Positions 54,672-64,000 of a stretch of 64,000 nt of DNA are shown here, piece by piece. Within the stretch, counting starts at the first letter, position 1. Each line of letters opens with the position of its first letter. The notes below the pieces were generated by a model that saw only the letters and a program-made list of their open reading frames with translations, did not search any database and had not been told where the DNA came from. This DNA comes from Erythrobasidium yunnanense (Eukaryota > Basidiomycota > Cystobasidiomycetes > Erythrobasidiales > Erythrobasidiaceae). Position numbers and translations under genes: made by a program. The stretch is from NCBI GenBank assembly GCA_001600175.1, contig BCJC01000004.1, positions 1 through 64,000 on the forward strand. Reading direction: 5' to 3'.

Positions 54672-57600
54672 TCATGCGAGAAGAGCTGCGGCTTTGCCAG
54701 GCGACTTGGAAGCCGTAGAATGGAAGGAGGAGGTGTCGCCATTGGGATCCTCATTCTCGACACCGCTAGCTGCATCTGCATCGATTCTTCTTGTACTGTG
54801 TCGAGTCAGCGGAGCCAGAGGGGCACCAGCGGCCTCGATTGGTAGAGTGGTCGAGGAAGAAGCAGTAGACATGGGCGTATCGGCTCTTGTTCCTGGCTCT
54901 GTCTTGGTAGAGCCCTTGCCGAGCCCAATTGGAACGAGGCTTCTCTTGTTCCGATTGAGTCGGAAGCGAGGAGATGGAGAAGTAGGAAGACTGTTTGACA
55001 TCCACTCTGTCGAAGCTCGAAGTAGTTTTGGCGCTTTGAGTCGTCGAGGCTTTGTCGAGTCTGGTGAATCCATGAGCGAGATCTGGCTCATCCCGGCAGC
55101 GGAAGGAGACGGTGAGAGCCCTCTCTCAGCTGTAGGAGAGCTGACACCATTCTTCGAGGACTTGTATGAGCGAGATGGCGTGGGTGCCCGCGTGACAGGC
55201 CTGATCTGCAGCTTGTACTTGTCGACAAAGCCTCGAGCAAACAAGGTAGGTCCTGCCATGACACGCCTTCGTCTAGGCTGCCCGTTAACAGCTTGTTCTG
55301 TCTCCTCCATCGCTTCGAGTAGATCCCAATCCTCAGCCTCTTCAGCATTGAGCGGAGCTGCCAACTGTTCCTCCTTCTCCATACTTCGTCTAGGCATATC
55401 GACAGAGTTTTTGGGCGCATCGAGGTGTAGCCTGGCAGGCAGAAAGTGAGCTGGCTGCGCTGCTGGCGCTGCTTGGGGTATCGAGGGAGCCGGCGCTTCG
55501 ACACTACCAGTCGGCGATTCCACTTCTTCGAGAGAAGATAGAGCATTAGAGTGCGCACGAACATGAGAGGTGTCCTTGGTGTGTCGCGATAGCCCATCAT
55601 CGGTTCCCGAGGCTGATGTGACGCCCGTCTCATACGCATCTGGATCGTCTTCGCTACTGTTTGATCCAGGATCTGACGTACTAGTGTTGGCACTTTCCGT
55701 AGATGCGACATGCTCGTGGCCCGAGGTGCCTTCTGTCGCAGCAGTATCACCAGTAATCTCTGATTCCACTTTTCCATCTTCGGCAAGGGTGTCCTCTGCT
55801 AAAATGCTACCTTCGTCCTCTTCTTCGTCGGACTCTTCGTAGAGAGGACTCCCATGAAAGGAATAGCCTTCAAAAACATCTCGCCCTTCCTCGTCGAACG
55901 GTTGATCGGGCTCTTTCCCATCTCTTTTGGCTTTGACTTCGGCCTCTTCGAAGTCGGACGGATCTACGAAGCCGAGGTCCATCTTGAGAAATGCTTCGTC
56001 GAAGTTTTGCGTGTCTTCAGGATCATCGGCAGACAGTGCAGGAATGAAGGGAGGGATGTAGCGTTTGCTGTGTACACTGTATTCGCACACGCAACTGTCA
56101 ACCACAGGTCTGCGGGGCTTCATTAGGTGTCGTTACTCACTATTCCCAGTCTATTGCCTCGAAATACTTGCTCTTCTTGACACGCGCAGTCGTCATACGG
56201 AACTCTGGCTCCTTTTGCAGCAGCTAAATCGACAGTCAGCTTCAGGTTGACGAATCAGTCGAAGAGACGTACACCACGTAACAGAGCTCGGGTATCTGCG
56301 TCGAGGTAGTTGTCGCTGCCAAAGCTGATTTGCTCGTGCAGCACGCGCCTGTACATAGCACCGTGGTCTTCGTTGTAGAAGGGTGTCTAAAGATCAAGAG
56401 GCGTGAGTTCTAAGTCCTTGAAGTTTTGTAAAACTGTTCTCACCACGCCCAGCAGCATTTCGTAGACCATCGTTCCCAAGCTCCACATATCGACCGGGTA
56501 GGAGTATGGGTTGCCCAGCAATACTTCCGGTGCCAGGTACTCGGCAGTGCCGCAGAATGTCGAAGTCGTCTCGGGACCGTCTGGGAAAACATTAGACGTC
56601 GTACTGATTCTATTGCTGCAGCTGAGAGCAGCATCCTTGAGCCATGGAGGTGAAGGTACTCGACTTGCGTCGCCACTCAAAGGATTGTAAGGTCGGTAGA
56701 ATTGCTTGCTAAGACCGAAGTCTGTAAGAACGATATGGCCGTCCGAAGCCAGAAGAATGTTCTCAGGCTTCAGGTCTCGATATATGACTCCTGCAGCATG
56801 TAGTCCTTCTAGGCCCTCGACAATTTCGGCAGCATAGAAGCGAGACCGGTCTTTGCCTAATCTTCCCCATCTTGCAAGCTGCGTCGCTAGATCGCCACCA
56901 GGATGGAAGTCCAGTACGAGGAAGAGATTATCTTTGTTCTGGAAACTGCAGGACATCCGAACGACGAATGGATTGTCGGACTCTACGGCCACCTTCTTGA
57001 GGATGCTTTGTTCCGTAAGAGTATGCAGCAATTCCCGGTGAGCTAGTACATGCTGTTTGTGGATCGCTTTAACGGCATAGAGAGAGCCATCAGCCTTGCT
57101 GCGACTTAGCAGAACCTGAAGTATTGATTCTCAGCACAGTCTCCAAGTTGGCACAGATTGCGGAGTGCTGGACACACCTTGCCTGCACAGCCTTTACCGA
57201 GTACTCTGACGATATCAAAGTCCTCTATGCCGATCGTGCTTATTGTGCCCGACTTCGTGCTGGCCTTGCGTTTCCTTCCTGACCTAGGATTGCTTTTGCT
57301 AGACTTTCGCGACAATGGGTCGTCTCGCACATCCGTATCATCATTGATATCGTTCTCAGGAAGAACATCGGAATGTCTGGGAGGGCTTTTCGATGCGCTG
57401 GCTGGAGGCTGATCTACACCCTCTATATCACGCTCTTCTGCAGGAGTCGAGGGTTGCGATGTAGCATGTAAGGAGGCTAGGGCATCATTGGCTAGCTCGG
57501 GCGTAAGGACAGGCGGTTCCACAACAGCCTCCTCGTCTTGCAGAGATTGGGACAGAGCGGAGACTACGGGCTCTTCAGCTTCTTGCTCTGCTTGCGCATT

Positions 57601-59763
57601 TACGGCAGCAGAACTGACGCTGGTCGATTCTTCTTCTCGCGTTTCGGCACCGTCTTTCTTCGCTGAACTTGCGAGACCCTCCGTCCCGATTGCGACCGCA
57701 TCTTCTGCATTCGAGGAAGGGGGAAGAGCAGACGTACTTGCCGGTATGCTGAGAGATTGCATATAAGCCAGTACTTCGGGATCGCCAACAGCGAGCGGTC
57801 TGCCATCCAAGCCAGCTTCGACGAAAATCGACATCGATGATCCAGTCCCTGCACTAGTCTCCCTCGTCATTGAATGACTGGACATGTCCCCTCCTATGCC
57901 CGAATCTTCGAGGACATGAGCGTGTAAAGGTGTTCTATCTGGACCATCGCTGATTGGGCTACCGTAATCTGTAGGAAGATCTGCTTCGCTTCGAAGCTTC
58001 TTGACTTTTTTGGAATCACGGTCTTCCAGATGCGGAGAAGAATGATCATCTGGTCGAGTCTTGTAGAACTTCATCCATTCTTGAGAGCTCCGGATGTCGG
58101 AAAACGAAGAAAGACCTGACAAGTAGTCGGCCAAGTTGGTCAGTTGCGAGGCAGATAAGCTGACAGATGCTGAGGAGAGTGTAGATGACGGATCGGTGCT
58201 CGCAGAGGCTTGTAGATGGCCGTTGCCAACATTTCCGTTGTCCAGGGCGTTGTTGCCAGGGCTAGCTAAGGTCTGAGGTTGACGCTGTTCGCTTTGAGGT
58301 GGACTTGTTCGCTTCCCATTGCTCTTCAACGACTTGCCTAGGGCAGCGAAGACAGAGCGCCTTCGCGCGTGGCCTTGTGTACCCTGGGCTGCGGAAGCGA
58401 GAGGCGTAGATGCACTTGAAGCCTGATCTCCAGCAGAAGACTCATTTGCTGCTATTTCGAGCAAAGCCGAAGGCTTCGTTGCAGGAATATGTTCGGGAAA
58501 GTGACTTCGGAGCTGTGCGCATAGCAAGCGAAACATCAGCGTGGGCAGTCACATCAGGGAGTAAGGCAGCTGCTCACATCAACATCCAGCTGCACGAGCT
58601 GCTGCAGGCTGCGATACAAAGTGAGGGAACTGGTGCCTGTCGTGACGTAAAGTACCAGCAGAGGTTCGGCAGGACCACTAGGAGACTGAGTATCGGTATG
58701 AGGCCGCTTCTTAGCCTTTTCAAGGCTGCTGGTCGACGAGGCGGACGGTGACGGTTTGCTTCGCTTGTTTGATTTGGACAGGAACAGTCTGCCTGCGGCC
58801 TGTGTTGCTCGGCCAAGAGGTGTTGCAGTGCCAGAACCAGGTCGTGAGGCTGATGCAAGGCCTCCGTTGCTGCCTGTGAGGAACAAGCTCTCCTGCTCGC
58901 TTGACGGAACTTGCTCGACCGTGATCTGCCAGGCAGCATTTTCATCGTTGGCGGCCCGGACTGCACCCATCAGAGCAGCCTCGCGCTCATCCATATTATT
59001 GCTACTGAACGATGCCTGCTCTCCTGCCGCCATGCTATTGCTCAGCTTGCCATCGCTCGTCGCGTTGTTCGCGTTGAACAAGCCGCCGAGGCCAAAGAGG
59101 TGAGAGTTCGAAGGCCTAGCTCGCTTGTGAGAGCCAGGCTGACTGTTTGAGCCTAGTCCACTACTACTGCTGATTGTAGCTGCACCAAAGATACTGCCTG
59201 CAAGTGTACCGAACCTGCTCGTCGAAGTGCTGCTGTTCCCGTGCCCGTTTGTCGTGCCCGCGCCAGAATTGCTTGAGCCAGATGCAGCTTGAGCAGCCGC
59301 CAGTGCACCAAGATCCAGTGATCTACGAGACATGAGTGTCCTGTGTGAGGCCTGCAGCTGAGTTGTCGAGGACGAAGCTGTATGCGACGAGGGTACGGGT
59401 TTGTAGCTTGACGCTCGAACGTGTTGACGGTCGTTCGCAGGTACTTCAGCACCTTGATCCTCGTTCAACATGTTGATAATGCGGTGCTGCTGTTGGGCAT
59501 CGTTGATCATTGTTTGCAAGAATGTCGAACGCCTTGGAATTCCTAAGTCTCAGGACTGGTTGTCTGATTTAGCTTTTCTTTCCACTTGATGTCGTTGCAG
59601 GCCTTTCGTTGGATGTTCTGTGCACTTCAAAGCTCTGGACTCCCCTTTGAAGACGGTAGATCGCGCGACCGCGAGCGCGTAAAGAGGGGTTTTGCCTACA
59701 AGCCCAGCTTGGTGGTAATGCGACTGGTGAAGAGCCTGAAGTAGTTAGAAGACTATTCTTCAT
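54672..59763 (-). CDS. PX-domain AGC-family protein kinase
   Basis: A large (about 1,500-residue) Ser/Thr kinase. The N-terminus (MKNSLLTTSG at 59763, joined to IPRRSTFLQTMINDAQQQHR) is tentative. A PX-like phosphoinositide-binding region is split by inserts: LLVLYVTTGTSSLTLYRSLQ, LRSHFPEHIPATKPSALLEI and LTNLADYLSGLSSFSDIRSS. The kinase shows the Gly loop VLGKGCAGKV, YAVKAIHKQH, the AGC catalytic loop GVIYRDLKPENILLASDGH, LTDFGLSKQF, an activation segment enlarged by about 40 residues, and TFCGTAEYLAPEVLLG. The AGC tail has FEAIDWEYVYSKRYIPPFIP and a hydrophobic motif DVFEGYSFHG. About 400 disordered residues follow. It resembles S6K/SGK-type kinases more than PKA. At least six exons. Confidence 0.78.
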
Positions 59764-60483
59764 CTGTCAGAAGACTCAAGCTCCTGCTTCAATGCAGCTT
59801 CTGCGAATTGTTGCAGCTCGCTCGTCTTCTGATTGCGCTGGTCGGAACTGGCTCGTTGGATCTGGCGTGTTCGCTCGCATGGTTCAAAACTTTGGCATTC
59901 AACACGGTCCTCTTAACGGTGCCCATCTTCCTACAACGCCTCGTGGCTGGAGAATTGGCCTTCCGCTGCATGATGCGGCCTCAACGGCTGTCGCTGTCGT
60001 CGACCAAAGCGAGGAAAAGATTTGCATGTCGACGAGATTGCACTCTTGAGAGCTTGCAAGACTAGAATCGGCTCGCTTCGATATCTGCATGTCCTCATCG
60101 AGTTTGACAGACAGCAAGAGCAAGAGATAGGCCACAAGACTGGGCATCTACAGAGCCATCTGATGTCGAGATTACACTCTTACTTCTCAAAACACGTATT
60201 GAAGACGGCTCTTCCTGTGATGCTAAACCAGAGTCCAGTATTCGGTCTCATCTGCACGCTTCCTACGGCCAGTCTCACAGACGTGCCAACATCAATCGGG
60301 CTGTATCTGACGTCCACACTGATGCTGCTTCTAATAGTTCTCTCACCCTAATTAAAGGATTACATCCGCTGCTTAGCGGGATTCATCCATGGTGCCCGAT
60401 TTGCTAGTCATCCTCGTAAAGCTGCCTACGTGTCTCTGTCTGCTATTCACGACTGGCGCAATCCCTCCAATCATCGTCCTAAT
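59764..60483. other. Long intergenic region
   Basis: 720 bp between the divergent kinase (minus) and GH17 (plus) genes. Frames of 60-110 codons exist on both strands (for example 60022-60351 plus) but show no domains, signal peptide or convincing splice structure. A two-sided promoter is the simplest reading. Confidence 0.4.
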
Positions 60484-61565
60484 ATGCTCAGCGGGTCTGC
60501 TATACTGGGAGCACTGGTAGCTCTCAGCATCACCGGCCTCGTCGCGGCTGAGGGTGCAAGCCAAGCTGTCATCGGCTTCAACAGTGCTGCAAATACTACA
60601 GACAACAAGTTTAAGCAGTTTGCAGACTTCAAGAAGGAGTTCACAGCTGCAAAAGCTTTAGCTGGGACTAATGGCAGATTTACATCCACAAGACTGTATA
60701 CTATAGTACAGGGCGATAAGCTCGATGGATACATCTCTGCAATCGACGCCGCTATCGAGACCCAGACCAGCATGCTATTAGGCATGTGGACGTCAGCCGG
60801 CGCTGAAATGGTAAAGCAGGAGATAGGAGCTTTGTTGAAAGCTATAGAAGTCAAAGGAACAGCTTTCACGAATCTAGTGGTGGGCATAAGTGTAGGAAGC
60901 GAAGATGTATACAGGACAACTGCGCTGGGCATCGAATCCAAGGCTGGACCCGGATGCAGTCCTCAAGAGCTTGTCAAGTATATCGATCAAGTCCGAATAG
61001 CACTTTCAGCCACTCCTCTTGCACAAGTCAAGATCGGGCATGTCGATACCTACAATGTCTGGTCCGATCATGGTGAAGAAGCGACAGCCGCCATGCCGGA
61101 CTTGATCAAGAAAGTCGATTTCATAGGCATGAATGCTTTTCCATACTGGGAGAAGACGAAGGATAACCCTATTGCCAAAGCTAAAGACCTCTTCTGGAAA
61201 GATTACGATGCTGTCGTTGCTAAAGCTGGTAACAAGGAGATCTGGATCACCGAGACTGGTTGGCCATCAAGTGAGTGTCCAACTTGAATTTCAATCACGT
61301 TACATCTGAACACTGTGTGACTACAGTTGGCAAGACCCAGAACAAAGCTGAGGCCAATGTCGACAACGCTGGGAAATACTGGAAGGACGTCGGCTGCAGC
61401 ATCCTCCAGAAGAAATTACACATGTGGTACTACATTCTAGCAGATGATCTTCCTGAAGGTGTAGATCCAGCTGCAGAGGGCACGCGACCTGTCTTTGGCA
61501 TTACGAAAGGCGGAAGTAGCCTTACTGCGTATAGCACCGAGCCGAACTTCTCTCTTGCTTGTTAG
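60484..61565 (+). CDS. Secreted GH17 beta-1,3-glucanase
   Basis: A cell-wall glucan-modifying enzyme. Two exons (60484-61270 and 61327-61565) join within the catalytic motif. The signal peptide is MLSGSAILGALVALSITGLV, followed by SQAVIGFNSAANTTDNKFKQ. Family 17 features: TRLYTIVQGDKLDGY, the acid/base Glu in VVGISVGSEDVYRTTALG, DFIGMNAFPYWE, and the nucleophile Glu in EIWITETGWPSIGKTQN. The C-terminal part has MWYYILADDLPEGVDPAAEG and ends STEPNFSLAC. Length (341 residues) is normal for a fungal GH17 without a GPI tail. It is convergent with MPP-alpha. Confidence 0.88.
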
Positions 61566-61746
61566 CTAGATCAGAAGAATGGAAATCAGTGAAAAAAGTC
61601 AGCTGTTTAACATACCCGGAAGATTCAGAGTTGCGTTGTATCGATTGCGGAACGAGTAGACTAGACTATGACATATCATACGACAACATATCATTTAACG
61701 CTGTAAGAAAGTCTAACCTGCACATCTAACCTGTAATCAGAGTTAT

Positions 61747-63544
61747 CTACGGCGCCAGACCGTACCGTCTCAGAACGTCCTTTACGTCTCCCAAGCCATC
61801 GAGTTTGCCAGCAGCCAAGATGCTCGGTTCTCCCGATCTATATTCAGCCTGCATCAAATCCGCTTTCCCACTCGTAGTCGGTCTAAAGACCCTTCTCGCG
61901 ACTCTCCTCAGATCGGGTAGGTGTACTTCATCAATCTTCTCTAGCATTTCTTCAATAGGCACTTTCTTGTTGTGCGCCAGGACCTGCCGGCCTAGATCTT
62001 CGACTTGGACTAACCGACTCTCCAGCGCCATCACCAATGATGATTTGAGTTGGTTCTTGGCTCGTGAAAGCTCGAGATCGGTCACGCCCTTCACTATCCG
62101 CCTATTGTACGAGTAGGAACTGCTAGAAGGCTCGTCCATCAGTGCTGATAGCTGTTCTGCAACAAGTTGAGGTGCCCGAGAGATGAAGTGAGGGTTGACG
62201 GATATGCACATGGCGAAAAGGCCTGTGTCGAGATAGCAGTGGTGGAAGGCAGAGCAATGCTCGACGTCGTGGTAGCGGTTGAGAAGGTTCGTATAGAGGC
62301 GAGAGAACATGCCTTTTCCAGGTCCGCCAGCAGAGAAAGAAGAGCCTCCACCGAGCAGCATCTGTAGCGTAGCGAGGGCGTACACGTCCGGGTCATGGAT
62401 TGATAGACCTTCGTAGCCTACGAAAAGATGCGAGAACTCCATGCTGTCTGCACGCGATGTATCATAAACCTCTCCGCCTGTATAGATGGGCGTGGCATCT
62501 GCCAGCTCTTCGAACGAGGGTTGTAGCGATGAATGGAAGGAGTCGGAAGCTGTTGCGTATGGTGCTTTCCCTCGTGACCGTGATGAGGCGGATGAAGCTG
62601 AGTTGGGGTGTAAGAGGTGTGTAGGGATATTTCGGGAGGCCGAAGACGACAAAGAAGTGGATGATGAGGCTGCTTTGCTTGAGGGGGACGCTTCCAAGCT
62701 TGAGAAATGTTCTTGTGCTAGTTCTAGCAGTTGTTGATGCGGTATCCCCGCTCCTGCCACTACCATTCTCTCAGGCCTGAACCACTGCCTCCTGAAATCC
62801 TTGATGGTCTTATTATCTATACTCTGCAGCTTCTCCTGTTGTATGAGCAGAGGGTTCCCAAGCGTATTGCCTTGAAATGCGACTTCGTATAGCAGTTCAG
62901 GGAGGATCATTTCTGGCTTATTATGTATCTCCTGCAGCTCCCATGCTGCCGACTGCCGTTGCAGTTCCAGTTCTTCTGATGATATCGTAGGATGAAGGAC
63001 AGTGTCGCTCAGCAGCGACATGACTGAAGGTAATGCGTGGGTGTAGGAAGAGGCCTGATACATGATGACTTCGCGGGACGAAGAGGCCAAGAACTGTCCT
63101 CCTAGCCCTTCTATCTCGTTTGTCATCTGCTCAGCAGTACGATGCCTTGTAGACTGCATTTGATAGGTGTCAGCCAAATCATTACAGTAGATCGAAAGAT
63201 CCTGAACTGACCTTGAATGCCAGTCTGTCGAGCATATGGCTGCTCCCACTGTTGCCTTCCCATTCAAATCTACTACCTGCACCTAGATACACTCCTGCAG
63301 CTACGAAGTGACCAGGCGTTCCATCAGTCGCAACTCGGACCCCATTAGGCAGCGTCGAGACTTGGAGTAAAGGTTCGGAAGAAGCAGCATCGGGGATGGT
63401 AGATGCTGTAGGCAGTGCTGTGCTTGTTGATTTGCTTCGCATGTGACGGGCTAGATTATGACTGGCTATGGCAGGAACGACGGCTTTCGCTGTCGATAGG
63501 CTCGAGCTGGCAGCGCTACTCTGGCGCGCGAGGTGCCGGAGCAT
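61747..63544 (-). CDS. MAS2: Mitochondrial processing peptidase alpha subunit
   Basis: The non-catalytic, presequence-recognising subunit of the matrix processing peptidase. Two exons are split by an intron at about 63157-63211. It starts MLRHLARQSSAASSSLSTAK, an Arg/Ser-rich targeting peptide. Diagnostic blocks: STLPNGVRVATDGTPGHFVA, GSSHMLDRLAFKSTRHRTAE (the alpha form lacks the beta-subunit zinc site), SSREVIMYQASSYTHALPSV, and the substrate-sensing glycine-rich loop LLGGGSSFSAGGPGKGMFSR. It ends KDVLRRYGLAP. A Ser/Ala-rich insert (about residues 225-275) is longer than usual. Spacing to GH17 is 181 bp, convergent. Confidence 0.92.
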
Positions 63545-64000
63545 GGCTAACTACTTTGAAGAAGTAGGTGTCGCTGTATTGACGTTCCTTTGAAGTAGTT
63601 GCTGCAATGTCAACCGCGTCAGCCAGATGGCAATTTAGGGGAAGACTCGGAAAGGCCAGTCAGCCGAAGCATCACGACATTCTAGAAAGTAGCAAGCACG
63701 ATGAATGAGGAAATGTAGAATGACTTTGAAAGCAGCTCTAGCAGGTACACTACTGTCTCTAGCACGGAAGACGAAAGATCTAATGCTTCTTTGGCCAGAA
63801 AGAAGGATATGTAAACGTTTGAGCTTAGGTGAAAGCACAATGAAGGATGAAAAGATAGGATAGGATAGGTAGAGGAGAAGGGGGAAAGAGTGTGTCATTC
63901 CGCAACTAGGAGACCAAAAGCCGAATCGTCTAAAACATATCCCATTCTTCATATGCCTGTTCTTTCCCTTGCGACATTCCCTGACTACTCTTGTATTGAT
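63545..64000. other. Right-edge intergenic region
   Basis: 456 bp upstream of MPP-alpha to the window edge. No frame is convincing. A purine-rich stretch with repeated AGGATAG words lies at 63850-63872. The next gene is presumably outside the window. Confidence 0.4.

Noticed and set aside
54694-55449. 251-codon plus-strand frame
   Set aside because: Antisense to the kinase tail. It has no start context, domain or splice sites.
1-64000. tRNA, rRNA, CRISPR or transposon copies
   Set aside because: I looked for tRNA T-loop words (GTTCGAATC type), long terminal or inverted repeats, reverse transcriptase and transposase motifs, and regularly spaced repeats, and found no convincing case. Matches such as TTCGAATC near 6399 lie inside ELP5 coding sequence.

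Overview
The window looks like the end of a chromosome from a compact, gene-dense basidiomycete fungus. Protein families point to fungi: ATG14, ATG15, a Pil1/eisosome protein, Elongator ELP5, a DUF1996 secreted protein and a GH17 glucanase. Most genes are split by many short introns of about 40-90 bp with GT...AG ends and CTNA-type branch sites, and the spacing is tight. Frequent introns fit Pucciniomycotina-like yeasts better than intron-poor smuts, but this placement is inference. Base 1 lies in four copies of an 11-bp repeat, AACCCTCTGTA, probably telomeric and not the usual CCCTAA. No tRNA, rRNA, CRISPR array or recognisable transposon was seen.

Left arm (1-17.4 kb): about 1.25 kb of gene-free subtelomere. 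Then come SPT2, a single-pass membrane protein, cyclophilin A, ELP5, a small Cys-motif protein, QCR6 (with a 9-nt exon), an importin-13-like karyopherin, a SnoaL-like protein and DNA polymerase kappa. All except the membrane protein are on the minus strand.

Middle (17.5-34 kb): GID9/FYV10 and the cohesin loader MAU2/SCC4 on the plus strand. Next come two basic, Arg-rich orphan proteins on the minus strand, a very long Pil1-type BAR protein, a CAK1/Csk1-like kinase with no catalytic-loop lysine, a GST, a 95-nt poly-C tract, two more basic orphan proteins on the plus strand and one unrecognised multi-exon gene. The four orphan proteins look like one undescribed family arranged as two pairs.

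Right arm (34.3-64 kb): UBC12, ATG15, a 2OG-Fe(II) oxygenase, 5-hydroxyisourate hydrolase (its first exon lies in frame inside the 3' end of a BED zinc-finger gene), SYO1, two small uncertain genes, ATG14, a secreted carboxylesterase, mitochondrial bL9m, a DUF1996 protein with an apparent 1-nt frameshift, a membrane-anchored gamma-glutamylcyclotransferase-like protein lacking the usual Glu, a PX-AGC kinase, a GH17 beta-glucanase and MPP-alpha (MAS2).

The genes are mostly unrelated housekeeping genes and do not form one pathway. Loose themes are mitochondria (QCR6, bL9m, MPP-alpha), autophagy (ATG14, ATG15), ubiquitin-like systems (UBC12, GID9) and the cell surface (Pil1, GH17, DUF1996). Exon joins were worked out by eye from frame, splice-site consensus and family conservation. 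Outer coordinates are usually firmer than inner ones.
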